Part shown: in pieces, positions 44,829 to 53,703 of the stretch | How the letters are laid out: each line of letters opens with the position of its first letter | Position numbering within the stretch: the first letter of the stretch is position 1 | Source: Kineococcus rubinsiae | GTDB lineage: Bacteria; Actinomycetota; Actinomycetes; Actinomycetales; Kineococcaceae | Length of the DNA stretch: 64,000 nt | Assembly (NCBI RefSeq): GCF_011839805.1 | Contig: NZ_VWPY01000011.1 | Span: 1-64,000 of the forward strand | Reading direction: 5' to 3' | Made by a program: the position numbers and the translations under genes | The notes under the pieces: generated by a model | The model's database searches: none | What the model saw: only the letters and a program-made list of their open reading frames with translations | Told to the model about the DNA's origin: nothing

Positions 44829-46058
44829 TCAGCGGCGGTCGAGGACCACGTGCCCGGCCTGCACGACCACGGGGACGTGCTTGCCCGGGTCGGCGAGGAT
44901 GCCCGCGTCCTGCAGGGGGTCACCGTCGACGAGGACGAGGTCGGCGTGGGCACCCGGGGTGAGGACCCCCACCTCGCCGACCATGCCGAGCAGTTCCGCG
45001 GCCACGGTGGTGGCCGAGCGCAGGACGTCCAGCGACGGCAGCACGTCGGCGCGGATGCGGAACTCCTGCGACTGGTGGCGCTGCATCCCGCCGAGCAGGT
45101 CGGAGCCGTAGGCGATCTTCACGCCCGCTGCGGCGGCGAGCTGCAGCGCACCGATCCCGGCGTCGAGGACGGCGTCGACCTTCTCCCAGCTGTCCTGCGG
45201 CAGCCCGAACTCCCGCCCCTCCTCCTTAAGCGCCCAGTACGTCACGAGCGTGGGCACGAGGAAGGCGTCGTGGGCCAGGAACAGCTCGACGCTGTGGGCG
45301 TCGAGGAGGTTGCCGTGCTCGATGGTGCGGATGCCCGCTTCCAGGGCCCGGTCGATGGCCCGCGCGGTGTAGGCGTGGGCGGCGACGTAGCGGTTCGCGG
45401 CCTCCGCCTCCGCGACGACGGCGCGCAGCTCGTCCAGGGAGTACTGCGTGGAGTCGATGCGGTCGGTCGGGGACGACACTCCCCCGCCGGCCATGACCTT
45501 CAGGTGGTGGGCCCCCTTGCGCAGCTCGTCGCGCGCGGCGACCCGCAGGGGTTCGACGCCGTCGACGACCCGGCCCATGCTCGCGCAGCAGCCGGGTTCC
45601 TCCTGCGCGTCGGCGCCGGGGCCCCGGACGTCGCCGTGCCCGCCGGTCTGGCTCAGGGCCTTGCCGCCGAACGCGAGGCGCGGCCCGGTGACGAGACCCT
45701 CGGCCTGCGCCTGGGCGAGGCCGAAGTCGGCGCCCCCCGTGTCCCGCACCGTGGTGAAGCCGCGGTGCAGCATGTCGCGCATCAACCGGCCCGCGTGGGC
45801 GGCGACGTAGCTCGGCGCCCACGTCGGCAGTGCACCCAGGTCGGCGGTCGCGGCGGTGACGTGGACGTGGCAGTCGACGAGGCCCGGCAGGACGCGCAGG
45901 CCCGTGGCGTCGACGACCCGCGCGTCGTCGGGTGCGCTGAGGCCGCGCCCGACCTCGACGACGCGGCCGGAGCGGCTGAGGACGTCGTGGCCGGCGAGGT
46001 ACTCCCCCGCGACGAGGTCGAGGACGTCGCCGCCGCGCACGAGCAGGCTGTCGGTCAT
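44829..46058 (-). CDS. Amidohydrolase-family metal-dependent hydrolase
   Basis: A 409-residue amidohydrolase of the imidazolonepropionase/aryldialkylphosphatase-like group. The first metal site is in VLPGLVDCHVHVTA (HxH), a Lys is in HHLKVMAGGG, His in YVAAHAYTARAI and RTIEHGNLL, and Asp in IAYGSDLLGG. Such enzymes open cyclic amides or cleave dipeptide-like or prolidase substrates. It overlaps the GAF gene by 4 nt (ATGA) and is the third gene of MFS - GAF - amidohydrolase, so the transporter probably imports its substrate. GGAGG precedes the ATG. Confidence 0.9.
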   Translation of the reverse strand: MTDSLLVRGGDVLDLVAGEYLAGHDVLSRSGRVVEVGRGLSAPDDARVVDATGLRVLPGLVDCHVHVTAATADLGALPTWAPSYVAAHAGRLMRDMLHRGFTTVRDTGGADFGLAQAQAEGLVTGPRLAFGGKALSQTGGHGDVRGPGADAQEEPGCCASMGRVVDGVEPLRVAARDELRKGAHHLKVMAGGGVSSPTDRIDSTQYSLDELRAVVAEAEAANRYVAAHAYTARAIDRALEAGIRTIEHGNLLDAHSVELFLAHDAFLVPTLVTYWALKEEGREFGLPQDSWEKVDAVLDAGIGALQLAAAAGVKIAYGSDLLGGMQRHQSQEFRIRADVLPSLDVLRSATTVAAELLGMVGEVGVLTPGAHADLVLVDGDPLQDAGILADPGKHVPVVVQAGHVVLDRR

Positions 46059-46606
46059 CGGGGGGTTCCTCCGGGGTCGGTGGTCGGGGCGGTCGTGGCG
46101 CGGGCCGCGTGCCAGGCCCGCAGGGGTTCGCGGGCCAGCTCGGCGAGCCGCAGCGCCGCCGGGACCGAGGACTCGTCGTAGCGGCCCTCGGCGTCGAGGA
46201 GGCTGAGCGAACCCAGCGTCCGGCCGTCGTCGACGACGGGCACGTTGAGCGTCGCCCCGCAGCCCAGCGCCTCGATGGTGGGCCAGTCGGCGAAGACGGC
46301 GGCCACCTCGGCCGGGGTGCGCCCGAGGTAGGGGCGGCGCTGCACGAGCACCTGCTGCGGCCAGGGCGCGTCGCGCGGCATGAACTTCTCCCCGCCGACG
46401 GGGTACTCCACCGGGTGGGAGGTGTGGATGCGCTGCAACGCAGCCCGCTCGTCGTCCCACGCCAGGACGGTGAACAGCCGCACGCCGAGGCCGGCCTGGG
46501 CCGCGGCCTCGACGACGTCGAAGCCCGGGGCGTTCTCCCCCGCCCGTTCCGGCCGGGTGATCGTCGTCCGCGGCGCGGTGGTCGGAGTGGTTCCGGTGTC
46601 GCTCAC
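46055..46606 (-). CDS. GAF-domain protein
   Basis: A 183-residue protein made of one GAF domain: GLGVRLFTVLAWDDERAALQRIHTSHPVEYPVGG, then WPQQVLVQRRPYLGRTPAEVAAVFADWPTIEALGCGATLNVPVVDDGRTLGSLSLLDAEGRYDE. GAF domains bind small ligands such as nucleotides or formate; the ALGCGATLNVPV segment contains a buried Cys. It has no output domain. GTGA and ATGA overlaps on both sides couple it to the MFS transporter and amidohydrolase genes, so it may sense or process their substrate. Confidence 0.85.
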   Translation of the reverse strand: MSDTGTTPTTAPRTTITRPERAGENAPGFDVVEAAAQAGLGVRLFTVLAWDDERAALQRIHTSHPVEYPVGGEKFMPRDAPWPQQVLVQRRPYLGRTPAEVAAVFADWPTIEALGCGATLNVPVVDDGRTLGSLSLLDAEGRYDESSVPAALRLAELAREPLRAWHAARATTAPTTDPGGTPR

Positions 46607-48033
46607 GCGCGCGTCCCCCCGACCGTCGGCGTACCGAGCACGTCCTCCTGCGCGGCGTGGACGGCGTCGGTCTCGGTGAGCTCCTCCAGCGACCGACCGG
46701 CCGTGGAGAGCCCGAACACGAGCACCGCGACGACCCCGACGACGAGGACCGCGGTGACCATGGTGAACACGCCCCCGAACCCGAGCGAGACGTAGAAGAA
46801 CCCGATGAGGGCCGGGGCGCTGATGCTGCCGAAGCGGCCGAAGGCGCTGGACAGGCCCGTGCCGGTCGCCCGGATCCAGGTCGGGAACACCTCGGGCGTG
46901 TAGGCGTACAACCCGGCGTAGGTGCCGTTGAGGAAGAACGACAGCACGGCACCCGCGAGGACGATGGTCACCGCGCTGTCGGCCTGGCTGAGGGCGAAGG
47001 CGCTGAGCGCGGCACCGATCAGGTAGGCCGCGATGGTGCGCCGGCGGTCGAAGCGCTCGTTGCACCAGGCCGCCGAGAAGTACCCGGGGATCTGCGCCAG
47101 GTAGATGATGATGGAGAACTCGAAGCTCTTGGTGACGGTGAAGCCGCGGTCGACCAGGAGCGTGGGGATCCAGCTGAAGAACCCGTAGAACGAGAACGTG
47201 GCCACGAACCACAGCAGCCAGACGACGGCGGTGCGCCGCGCCATGGCGCGGCTGAACAGGAACCGCAGGGCGGACAGCAGCGTGGGGCTGGCCTGCTGCA
47301 CCGCGGGTCGCGTCGCCGTCACCCCGACCGGCGCCTCGACGGCGGGCAGCGGACGGCCGGTGGCGCGCTCGACGCTGCGCTCCATGCCGACCACGACGGT
47401 CTCCGCCTCGGCGACCCGGCCCCGCAGCAGGAGGTAGCGGGGCGATTCCGGGAGCGAGCGCCGCCACCACAGCAGCAGCACCACGGGCAGCGCCGTGAGG
47501 ACCTGCGCCCAGCGCCAGCCGTCACCGCCGCCCTCGACGACGAAGCGGCCGAGCAGGGCGGCGAGGACGTAGCCGAAGGAGAAGAACCCGGCCAGGGCGC
47601 CGATGAACCAGCCCCTGCGCTTGGCGGGGACGAACTCGGCGAGGAACGGGGCGATGATGGCGCTCTCGGCGCCCGTGCCGAGGCCCGCGAGAATGCGGGC
47701 ACCGACGAAGAACGAGAAGTTCGGCGACGCGGCGGCCACGAGGGTGAACGCCGCGTAGAACGCCAGCGCCCACATCATCACGCGGCGGCGGCCGATCCGG
47801 TCGGCCAGCAGGCCGGCGATCGTGGCCCCGACGAGGTAGCCGATCGGCGTGGCGGAGCCGATGATGCCGGACTGCGCGCTGGTCAGCTCCCACTGCTCGC
47901 GGACCGACGGGAGCAGGAACGCGACGACGGCCCCGTCGAGGCCGTCGAAGGTGTACCCGAGGCCGCCGATGAGGAGCAGGACGTAGTGCGGACGGCTCAG
48001 GGGCAGCCGGTCGAGCCGTTGCAGCAGGTTCAC
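46603..48033 (-). CDS. MFS transporter, sugar/aromatic-acid:H+ symporter type
   Basis: A 476-residue transporter with twelve helices. Motifs are YTFDGLDGAVVAFLLPSVREQW in helix 1, LLADRIGRRRVMMW in the 2-3 loop (GxxaDrxGRrr), PAKRRGWFIGALAGFFSFG in helix 5 and EVFPTWIRATGTGLSSAFGRFG in helix 11, the last being typical of the metabolite:H+ symporter branch. I chose GTG 48033, preceded by GAGGAGAC; ATG 48093 would add 20 non-conserved residues and run through the operator region. First gene of an operon divergent from an RpiR regulator. Confidence 0.9.
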   Translation of the reverse strand: MNLLQRLDRLPLSRPHYVLLLIGGLGYTFDGLDGAVVAFLLPSVREQWELTSAQSGIIGSATPIGYLVGATIAGLLADRIGRRRVMMWALAFYAAFTLVAAASPNFSFFVGARILAGLGTGAESAIIAPFLAEFVPAKRRGWFIGALAGFFSFGYVLAALLGRFVVEGGGDGWRWAQVLTALPVVLLLWWRRSLPESPRYLLLRGRVAEAETVVVGMERSVERATGRPLPAVEAPVGVTATRPAVQQASPTLLSALRFLFSRAMARRTAVVWLLWFVATFSFYGFFSWIPTLLVDRGFTVTKSFEFSIIIYLAQIPGYFSAAWCNERFDRRRTIAAYLIGAALSAFALSQADSAVTIVLAGAVLSFFLNGTYAGLYAYTPEVFPTWIRATGTGLSSAFGRFGSISAPALIGFFYVSLGFGGVFTMVTAVLVVGVVAVLVFGLSTAGRSLEELTETDAVHAAQEDVLGTPTVGGTRA

Positions 48034-48098
48034 GGAGTCTCCTCGGGCACGGGTGGAACGAGGGGCAGTGTCCGCAAACGTAGGGTCACTCATAGATG

Positions 48099-48121
48099 TT
48101 CTGCAATGGTTCTTGCAGGAA
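48099..48121. promoter_or_regulatory. Inverted repeat between the MFS operon and the RpiR gene
   Basis: TGCAA (48102-48106) and TTGCA (48113-48117) form an inverted repeat with a 6-nt spacer, extended outwards by TTC and GGAA. This AT-richer patch stands out from the surrounding GC and lies between two divergent genes. It is a likely operator; the same half-sites recur at 49101-49114. Confidence 0.6.
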
Positions 48122-48143
48122 ATGTTGCCGTAACGTGCGCCGG

Positions 48144-49061
48144 GTGACGAGCGAGCCCGCGCCCGACGAACCCGTGACGCCGGACCCGGCCGGCCGCGAG
48201 GACGGCCTCGAGACGTGGCTGTCCTCCCGCGCCCCCGGTGGCCGGCTGTCGACGAAGTCGCGCGCCGTCGTGCACGTCCTGCACACCAAGCCCCGCACGG
48301 CCTCCTACGGCGGCGCGGCGGAGGTCGCCCAGCTCGCCGGCGCGACGGTCGCCACGGTGACCCGCACCGCTCAGGCGCTCGGCTTCGACGGGTGGCCGGC
48401 GCTGCAGCAGGAGCTGCGGGCCCGCTACCTGTCCTCGCTGAGCGCCCCGCAGGTCGCCGCCGAGCACGGCAGCCTCACCGACGCGGCCTCGGCGGCGTCC
48501 CTGCGCCGCGACGTCGACGACCTCGCGGTGCTCTCGCGCAGCACCGATCCCGCCGCCGTCGTCGCCGTGGCCCGGGCCATCGCGGGCGCCCGGCGCACGC
48601 TGGTCATCGCCTCCGGCAGCTACGCGGCGGTCGGGATCGCCCTGGCGCACAACGCGGGGCTCGCGGGCTACGACGTGCAGCTGCACGACGGCGCCTCGGC
48701 GTCGATGGTCAACGCCCTGGCCCGGGTGGGCCCCGAGGACGTCGTCGTCACCGTCAGCTTCTGGCGGCTCTACACCAGCGCCGTCCGGGCCGCGCAGGCC
48801 GCCGCCGAGCGCGGGGCGACCGTCTGCAGCGTCACGGACTCGGCGAGCGGTCCTCTCGCGGCCGCGGCCCGGCACGTCCTGCTCGTCCCGGCCGAGGGCG
48901 TGTCCTTCTTCCCGTCCCTCACGCCGGCCCTCGCCGTGGTGCAGGCGGTCTGCGCCGAGCTCGCCACGCTGGACCCGGCCCGCACCCGGGCCAGCGTCGA
49001 GGCGGCCGACGGGCTCTGGGACGCGTTCGGGATCCTCGACCGGGCCCCCCGCCGCCCCTGA
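48144..49061 (+). CDS. RpiR/MurR-family transcriptional regulator
   Basis: A 305-residue regulator: N-terminal helix-turn-helix (residues 35-105; GAAEVAQLAGATVATVTRTAQALGFDGWPALQQELR) and a C-terminal SIS domain with RRTLVIASGSYAAVGIALAHNAGLAGYDVQLHDG and VVTVSFWRLYTSAVRAAQ. SIS domains bind phosphosugars or other metabolites. It is divergent from the MFS-GAF-amidohydrolase operon and so probably controls it. GTG 48144 follows GTAACGTGCGCCGG; an ATG at 48096 would run through the operator. Confidence 0.9.
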   Translation: MTSEPAPDEPVTPDPAGREDGLETWLSSRAPGGRLSTKSRAVVHVLHTKPRTASYGGAAEVAQLAGATVATVTRTAQALGFDGWPALQQELRARYLSSLSAPQVAAEHGSLTDAASAASLRRDVDDLAVLSRSTDPAAVVAVARAIAGARRTLVIASGSYAAVGIALAHNAGLAGYDVQLHDGASASMVNALARVGPEDVVVTVSFWRLYTSAVRAAQAAAERGATVCSVTDSASGPLAAAARHVLLVPAEGVSFFPSLTPALAVVQAVCAELATLDPARTRASVEAADGLWDAFGILDRAPRRP

Positions 49062-49076
49062 CGCCCACCGCGCAGG

Positions 49077-49114
49077 TTGACAGGGGACGACCGGGCTGCG
49101 TGCAATATGTTGCA
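49077..49114 (+). promoter_or_regulatory. Leaderless GntR promoter overlapped by TGCAA-N4-TTGCA
   Basis: TTGACA (49077-49082) and TGCAAT (49101-49106) form a sigma-70-type promoter with an 18-nt spacer. The start codon at 49114 lies 7 nt after the -10, so the message should be leaderless. The perfect inverted repeat TGCAATATGTTGCA (49101-49114) covers the -10 and the first base of the start codon, ideal for repression. Confidence 0.7.
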
Positions 49115-49767
49115 TGCCGGTTCCCGAAAACGCCGCCCACCGGCGCTCCCTCCTGCGTGAGGACGCCTACCGGGCGCTGCGCGACGCGATCGTCGACGGG
49201 ACGCTGGCGCCGGGTGAGCGGTTGCGCGACCCCGAGCTGGAGCACTGGCTCGGCATCAGCCGCACGCCGATCCGGGAGGCCCTCGCGCGCCTGGAGCAGG
49301 CGGGGCTCGTCCGCACCCGCCCGGGGCACTCCACGGTCGTCGCGCCGTGGGACGCGCGCGCCGCGCGGCACGCGCAGACCCTCGCGGCGGCGCTGCACCA
49401 GCTCGCCGTCACCGAAGCCGTCCCGCACCTCGACGCCGGGCACGCCGACGCCCTGCACCGCAGCAACGACGAGTTCGCGGCGGCGCTGGCGGCCGGGGAC
49501 CCGGACGCGGCGCTCGCCGCGGACGACGCGTTCCACGACGTCTTCGTCACGGTGGCGGGCAACCCGCTGCTGCGCTCCGCCCTCGACCAGGCGACCCCGC
49601 TGCTGCGGCGGATCGAGCGCGCGCGGTTCTCGACCCTGTCCGGGCGCGGGTCCGTCGCCCAGCACGCCGCCATCACCCGGCACGCGCTGGCCCGCGACGC
49701 CGAGACGGCGGGCCGGCTGGCGCGCGAGAACTGGCTGACGCTCGACCCCTTCCTCGACCTCCTCTGA
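49114..49767 (+). CDS. GntR-family regulator, FCD type
   Basis: A 217-residue regulator with an N-terminal winged helix ([63 protein letters not shown]) and an FCD-like helical domain whose metal/ligand residues lie in [19 protein letters not shown] and [13 protein letters not shown] regulators respond to organic acids or amino acids. It precedes the ACC deaminase gene by 28 nt, in the same direction, and has an operator over its own promoter, so it probably represses itself and acdS. Confidence 0.92.
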   Translation: MPVPENAAHRRSLLREDAYRALRDAIVDGTLAPGERLRDPELEHWLGISRTPIREALARLEQAGLVRTRPGHSTVVAPWDARAARHAQTLAAALHQLAVTEAVPHLDAGHADALHRSNDEFAAALAAGDPDAALAADDAFHDVFVTVAGNPLLRSALDQATPLLRRIERARFSTLSGRGSVAQHAAITRHALARDAETAGRLARENWLTLDPFLDLL

Positions 49768-49795
49768 AACCCTTCCCCCGAACTGGAGCCCTCCC

Positions 49796-50803
49796 GTGCG
49801 TCTCGAGCAGTTCCCCCGCCACCCGCTGACGTTCGGCCCCAGCCCCGTGCACCCGATGCCCCGCCTGAGCGCCCACCTGGGCGACGTGCAGGTCTGGGCC
49901 AAGCGCGAGGACGTCAACTCCGGTCTCGCCTACGGCGGCAACAAGACCCGCAAGCTCGAGTACCTCCTGCCCGACGCGCTGGCGAAGGGCGCGGACACCC
50001 TCGTCTCGATCGGGGGCGTCCAGTCCAACCACACGCGCCAGGTCGCCGCGGTCGCCGCGTCCCTGGGGATGAAGGCCGTCCTCGTGCAGGAGCAGTGGGT
50101 CGACTGGCCCGACGCCGTCAACGACCGCGTCGGCAACATCCTGCTGTCGCGGTTGATGGGCGCCGAGGTCCGCCTCGTCGACGAGGGTTTCGGCATCGGG
50201 TTCAAGAGCTCGTGGGAGCAGGCGCTGGCCGACGTCGCCGAGCGCGGCGGAACCCCCTACGGCATCCCCGCGGGCGCCTCCGACCACGAGCTCGGCGGCC
50301 TGGGCTTCGCGAACTGGGCGTACGAGGTGCAGCGCCAGGAGCAGGAGCTCGGGATCTTCTTCGACACCGTCGTCGTGTGCTCCGTGACGGGGTCCACGCA
50401 CGCCGGGATGATCGCGGGGTTCGCGGGGCAGGACCGCCCGCGCCGGGTCATCGGCATCGACGCCTCGGCCCGCATCGCCGAGACCCGCGCCCAGGTCGAG
50501 CGGATCGCCCGGCGCACGGCCGACCTCATCGACCTCGGCCGCGACCTGCGCGACGACGAGATCACCGTCCTGGAGGGCTGGGCCGGCGACGCCTACGGCA
50601 TCCCCGTGGCCTCGACGCTCGACGCCATGCGCCTGACCGGCCGGCTCGAGGGCGTCGTCCTCGACCCGGTGTACGAGGGCAAGTCGATGGCGGGGCTGAT
50701 CGACCTGGTGCAGGACGGGCGGATCCCCGCGGGCTCGACCGTCCTGTACGCCCACCTCGGCGGGCAGCCGGCCCTCAACGCCTACAGCGCCCTCTTCCGC
50801 TGA
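49796..50803 (+). CDS. acdS: 1-aminocyclopropane-1-carboxylate deaminase
   Basis: A 335-residue PLP enzyme that splits the plant ethylene precursor ACC into 2-oxobutanoate and ammonia. The residues that separate true ACC deaminase from D-cysteine desulfhydrase are present: PLP Lys50 in [23 protein letters not shown] near 77, Tyr293-Glu294 in [11 protein letters not shown], and Leu321 in [14 protein letters not shown], one less than the Pseudomonas numbering. It is led by a GntR regulator. CTGGAG precedes the GTG. This suggests the organism can live with plants and lower their ethylene. Confidence 0.94.
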   Translation: MRLEQFPRHPLTFGPSPVHPMPRLSAHLGDVQVWAKREDVNSGLAYGGNKTRKLEYLLPDALAKGADTLVSIGGVQSNHTRQVAAVAASLGMKAVLVQEQWVDWPDAVNDRVGNILLSRLMGAEVRLVDEGFGIGFKSSWEQALADVAERGGTPYGIPAGASDHELGGLGFANWAYEVQRQEQELGIFFDTVVVCSVTGSTHAGMIAGFAGQDRPRRVIGIDASARIAETRAQVERIARRTADLIDLGRDLRDDEITVLEGWAGDAYGIPVASTLDAMRLTGRLEGVVLDPVYEGKSMAGLIDLVQDGRIPAGSTVLYAHLGGQPALNAYSALFR

Positions 50804-50817
50804 CCCGCCGGGGTCAG
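50800..50817. terminator. Convergent terminator containing both stop codons
   Basis: CTGACCC (50800-50806) pairs with GGGTCAG (50811-50817) around GCCG. The left arm carries the acdS TGA and the right arm carries, on the minus strand, the TGA of the HNH gene. One small hairpin thus spans the ends of both convergent genes. Confidence 0.55.
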
Positions 50818-51497
50818 GACGCGGGCAGGGGCTCGCCGGGGCAGCCGGCCAGGACGTCGGCCATGGCGTCGTGCTCGGCGGGCGTGACCCACAGGCCGTA
50901 GGTCCGCTTCACGGCGATCTGGCGCGCGACGTAGGCGCACTCGCCCTCGGGCGGCAGCCACTGCGAGGCGTCGTCGTCGCCCTTCGCGGAGTTCAGCGAG
51001 CCGTCGACGGCGAGCAGCTCCCGCGGGTCGTTGGCGAACTCCAGCAGCCGCTGGGCGGAGAACGCCGACGCCCCCGTGCGCCACGCGTCGGAGAGCGCCA
51101 CGACGTGGTCGACCTGCACCTCGGCGCTCGTGGCCGCGCCGCGGCGGAAGGAGATCACGGCGTCGGAGTAGGGGTCGTCGAGCGTCCCGGTGAGCACCAC
51201 GCACCCGTCGGCGCGGGTGCGGACGTCGGTGAGGTCGCGGCGCAGGACGTCGTCGCGGGTCCCGCAGCCGTTGCCGTCGACGTCGGCCCAGGCCGGGCCG
51301 AAGCGGTCGCGCTGGTAGCCGCGGGAGGAGCCGGCGGGGGCGACCTCGAGCCCGGTGAGGGCGGCGGACGCGCTGCCCCCGGGGGCGGTCGGGCCGGTCT
51401 CCCCGCCGGAGCCGCGCAGCAGCACGAGGACCAGCAGGAGCAGGAGCAGCGGGACGAGGATCGCGGCCACGGCGCCGCTGCGTCCGCGCTGCGCCAC
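50814..51497 (-). CDS. Secreted HNH-family (DUF1524-like) nuclease
   Basis: A 227-residue protein with an N-terminal membrane anchor or uncleaved signal (VAAILVPLLLLLLVLVLL), a Gly/Pro linker, and an exported HNH-like domain: QRDRFGPAWADVDGNGCGTRDDVL, VQVDHVVALSDAWRTGA with the metal-binding Asp-His, and NDPRELLAVDGSLNSAKGDDDASQWLPPEGECAYVARQIAVKRTYGL with the Asn/His-type half. Such proteins are common extracellular nucleases of actinobacteria for nutrient gain or DNA turnover. Two Cys pairs may form disulfides. Confidence 0.88.
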   Translation of the reverse strand: MAQRGRSGAVAAILVPLLLLLLVLVLLRGSGGETGPTAPGGSASAALTGLEVAPAGSSRGYQRDRFGPAWADVDGNGCGTRDDVLRRDLTDVRTRADGCVVLTGTLDDPYSDAVISFRRGAATSAEVQVDHVVALSDAWRTGASAFSAQRLLEFANDPRELLAVDGSLNSAKGDDDASQWLPPEGECAYVARQIAVKRTYGLWVTPAEHDAMADVLAGCPGEPLPAS

Positions 51498-51540
51498 TGG
51501 TCACCCTCCGTCGTCCCGCACGATCCCCCCGACACGACGA

Positions 51541-51574
51541 CAGGGGGTGCGCGACGTGAGTCGCGCACCCCCTG
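51541..51574. terminator. Terminator of tRNA-Asn
   Basis: A perfect 15-bp stem, CAGGGGGTGCGCGAC and complement, closed by a GUGA tetraloop, lies 16 nt beyond the 3' end of tRNA-Asn on the minus strand. Upstream promoter sequences of the HNH gene begin just beyond it. Confidence 0.88.
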
Positions 51575-51590
51575 CCGGTGCTCCGTGGAG

Positions 51591-51663
51591 CTCCCGCCAC
51601 TGGACTCGAACCAGTAACCTGCCGGTTAACAGCCGGCTGCTCTGCCAATTGAGCTAGGCGGGA
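51591..51663 (-). tRNA. tRNA-Asn (anticodon GUU)
   Basis: The minus strand forms a full cloverleaf: acceptor TCCCGCC/GGCGGGA with discriminator G, D arm TAGCTCAATTGGCAGAGC, anticodon stem CCGGC/GCCGG around TGTTAAC (anticodon GTT) and T arm ACTGGTTCGAGTCCAGT. CCA is not encoded. Confidence 0.96.
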
Positions 51664-51809
51664 CCACAGCCGCTCTCACCCGTTCGGGTTCCCTCGGCCA
51701 CAGCAGGTCAACCGTACCAGCCCGTCCGCGACGCTCGCGTCGCCGACCCGTGGACGGCCGCCCTGCACCTGTCTGTCGGCGCCGGCGACCCGGACCTGAG
51801 GTGCCCCGG

Positions 51810-53696
51810 TCAGGCGCCCTGCGAGCGCTCCTGGAGCGCGCGGCGCAGGGCCTCCAGGCGGAACAGCTCGGTGGAGGCCGCGGCGTACTCCTCGGCCTGC
51901 GCCTGCGGGTCCAGGCGCTGCAGGGCGCGGCGGGCCTGGGCCACCGAGCGGGTCGCCGACTGCAGCGCGAGCGCCGCGATCATCGACCGCCCCCAGCGCT
52001 CGACCTCGGACTCCGCCGGCACCGGCAGGTCGACCACCGCGAGCTCCTGCACGAGGCCCGCGACGGGGCCGGCGGCGTACTCCAGGACGGTGGAGACCCA
52101 CGCCGTGCCCGGTGGGGCCTCCAGCGGCCCCCCGGCGGCCGTGACGGCGTCGTGCACGGCCTGGTGGGCCGGCACGGTGAAGGCGCCGTCCTCCAGGGCC
52201 GTGAAGTCGGTGGCCACGGCCGAGGGGTGCTGCAGGACGCAGGCCAGGACGTGGCGCTCCAGCCGCGCGACCGGGTCGAGCGGATCGACCCGGGCGCGGG
52301 CGGAGGCCTCGCGGCGCTGGGGTGCCCCGGGGCCGCCCTCGCGGCTCCGGCCGCCGTGGCGGCGGACCCGGTCGAGCACGAAGCGCTCGTCGAGGAAGCC
52401 CAGCCAGCGGTCGAGGTTGACGGCGTAGCGGTGCTGCAGCCCGACGTCGCGGATGCCCGCGACGATCGGGGCGGCCGCGTCCAGCGCGGCGAGGCGGCCG
52501 GCCTCGTTGTCGAGGTCGAAGCGCTCCAGGGTCGAGCGGATCGCGAACTCGAACAGCGGCACGCGCGCGGCGATGAGGGCGGCCACGGCCTGGTCGCCCT
52601 GCGCCAGGCGCAGGTCGCAGGGGTCCGCGCCGCCCGGCTCGACCGCGACGTAGGTCTGCGAGGAGAAGCGCTGGTCCAGCTCGAAGGCCTTCAGCGCGGC
52701 CTTCTGGCCCGCGGCGTCGCCGTCGAAGGTGAAGACCACCTCGCCGGAGCCGTCGGCGTCGCCGAGCATGCGCCGCACGATGCGCACGTGCTCCTCGCCG
52801 AAGGCCGTGCCGCAGGTCGCGACCGCGGTCGTCACCCCGGCCAGGTGGCAGGCCATGACGTCGGTGTAGCCCTCGACGATGACGACCTGCTTGCGGCGGG
52901 CGATGTCGCGCTTGGCCAGGTCCAGGCCGTACAGGGCGTGCGTCTTCTTGTAGATCGGCGTCTCGGGGCTGTTCAGGTACTTGGCCTCGATGCGGTCGTC
53001 GTCGAAGAGCCGGCGCGCCCCGAAGGCGATCGTCGCGCCGCTGACGTCGCGGATCGGCCACACCAGGCGGCCGCGGAAGCGGTCGTAGAGGCTGCCGCGC
53101 TGCGAGCGGGCCGCGAGGCCGGAGGTGATCAGCTCGTCCTCGGTGAAGCCCTTGCCGCGCAGGTGCTTCAGCAGGGCCTCGCCGCTGGAGGGCGCGAAGC
53201 CGACGCCGAAGCCGGCGGCCTCGGCCCGCCCGAAGCCGCGCTCGGCGAGGAAGCGCCGCGCGGTGTCGGCCGGGCCCTCGGCCTCCAGCTGCGCGCAGTA
53301 GTACTCCTCCGCGACCCGGTGGGCCTCCAGCAGCCGCTGCCGCTGGCCTCCCCCGGCCCCGCTGGGGCGCTGCCCCGCGCGGCCCGCGTCGTCGACGTAG
53401 CGCAGCGTGATGCCGACCTGGGAGGCGAGGCGCTCGACGGCCTCGGTGAAGCCCAGGCCGTCGATGCGCTGGACGAACTCGATGACGTCGCCGCCCTCGC
53501 CGCAGCCGAAGCAGTGCCAGCGCCCGACGACGGGGCGCACGGTGAAGCTGGGGGTCCGCTCGTCGTGGAAGGGGCACAGGCCCTTGAAGGAGCCGACCCC
53601 ACCGGGACGCAGCGCGACCTGGGCGCCGACGACCTCCTCGATCTTGACGGTCTCCTTGACCGCCAGGAGGTCGTCGGGGTGGATGCGGCCGGGCAC
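51810..53696 (-). CDS. dnaG: DNA primase
   Basis: A 628-residue primase that makes RNA primers for replication. The N-terminal CHC2 zinc domain has GLCPFHDERTPSFTV and RWHCFGCGEGGDVIEF; the RNA polymerase core carries the TOPRIM motifs VVIVEGYTDVMACHLAGV and VVFTFDGDAAGQKAAL; the C-terminal 180 residues form the helicase-binding domain. GTG 53696 yields the exact family start (PGRIHPDDLLAVKETVKIEEVV). TACACT lies 7 nt upstream (53704-53709), so it is probably leaderless; the frame stays open upstream across the divergent gene but only as antisense. Confidence 0.96.
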   Translation of the reverse strand: MPGRIHPDDLLAVKETVKIEEVVGAQVALRPGGVGSFKGLCPFHDERTPSFTVRPVVGRWHCFGCGEGGDVIEFVQRIDGLGFTEAVERLASQVGITLRYVDDAGRAGQRPSGAGGGQRQRLLEAHRVAEEYYCAQLEAEGPADTARRFLAERGFGRAEAAGFGVGFAPSSGEALLKHLRGKGFTEDELITSGLAARSQRGSLYDRFRGRLVWPIRDVSGATIAFGARRLFDDDRIEAKYLNSPETPIYKKTHALYGLDLAKRDIARRKQVVIVEGYTDVMACHLAGVTTAVATCGTAFGEEHVRIVRRMLGDADGSGEVVFTFDGDAAGQKAALKAFELDQRFSSQTYVAVEPGGADPCDLRLAQGDQAVAALIAARVPLFEFAIRSTLERFDLDNEAGRLAALDAAAPIVAGIRDVGLQHRYAVNLDRWLGFLDERFVLDRVRRHGGRSREGGPGAPQRREASARARVDPLDPVARLERHVLACVLQHPSAVATDFTALEDGAFTVPAHQAVHDAVTAAGGPLEAPPGTAWVSTVLEYAAGPVAGLVQELAVVDLPVPAESEVERWGRSMIAALALQSATRSVAQARRALQRLDPQAQAEEYAAASTELFRLEALRRALQERSQGA

Positions 53697-53703
53697 GGGC
53701 CCG

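Noticed and set aside
48033-48093. Upstream ATG for the MFS transporter
   Set aside because: It adds 20 residues that do not fit the transporter family, lies next to the operator and lacks a ribosome site, while GTG 48033 has GAGGAGAC.
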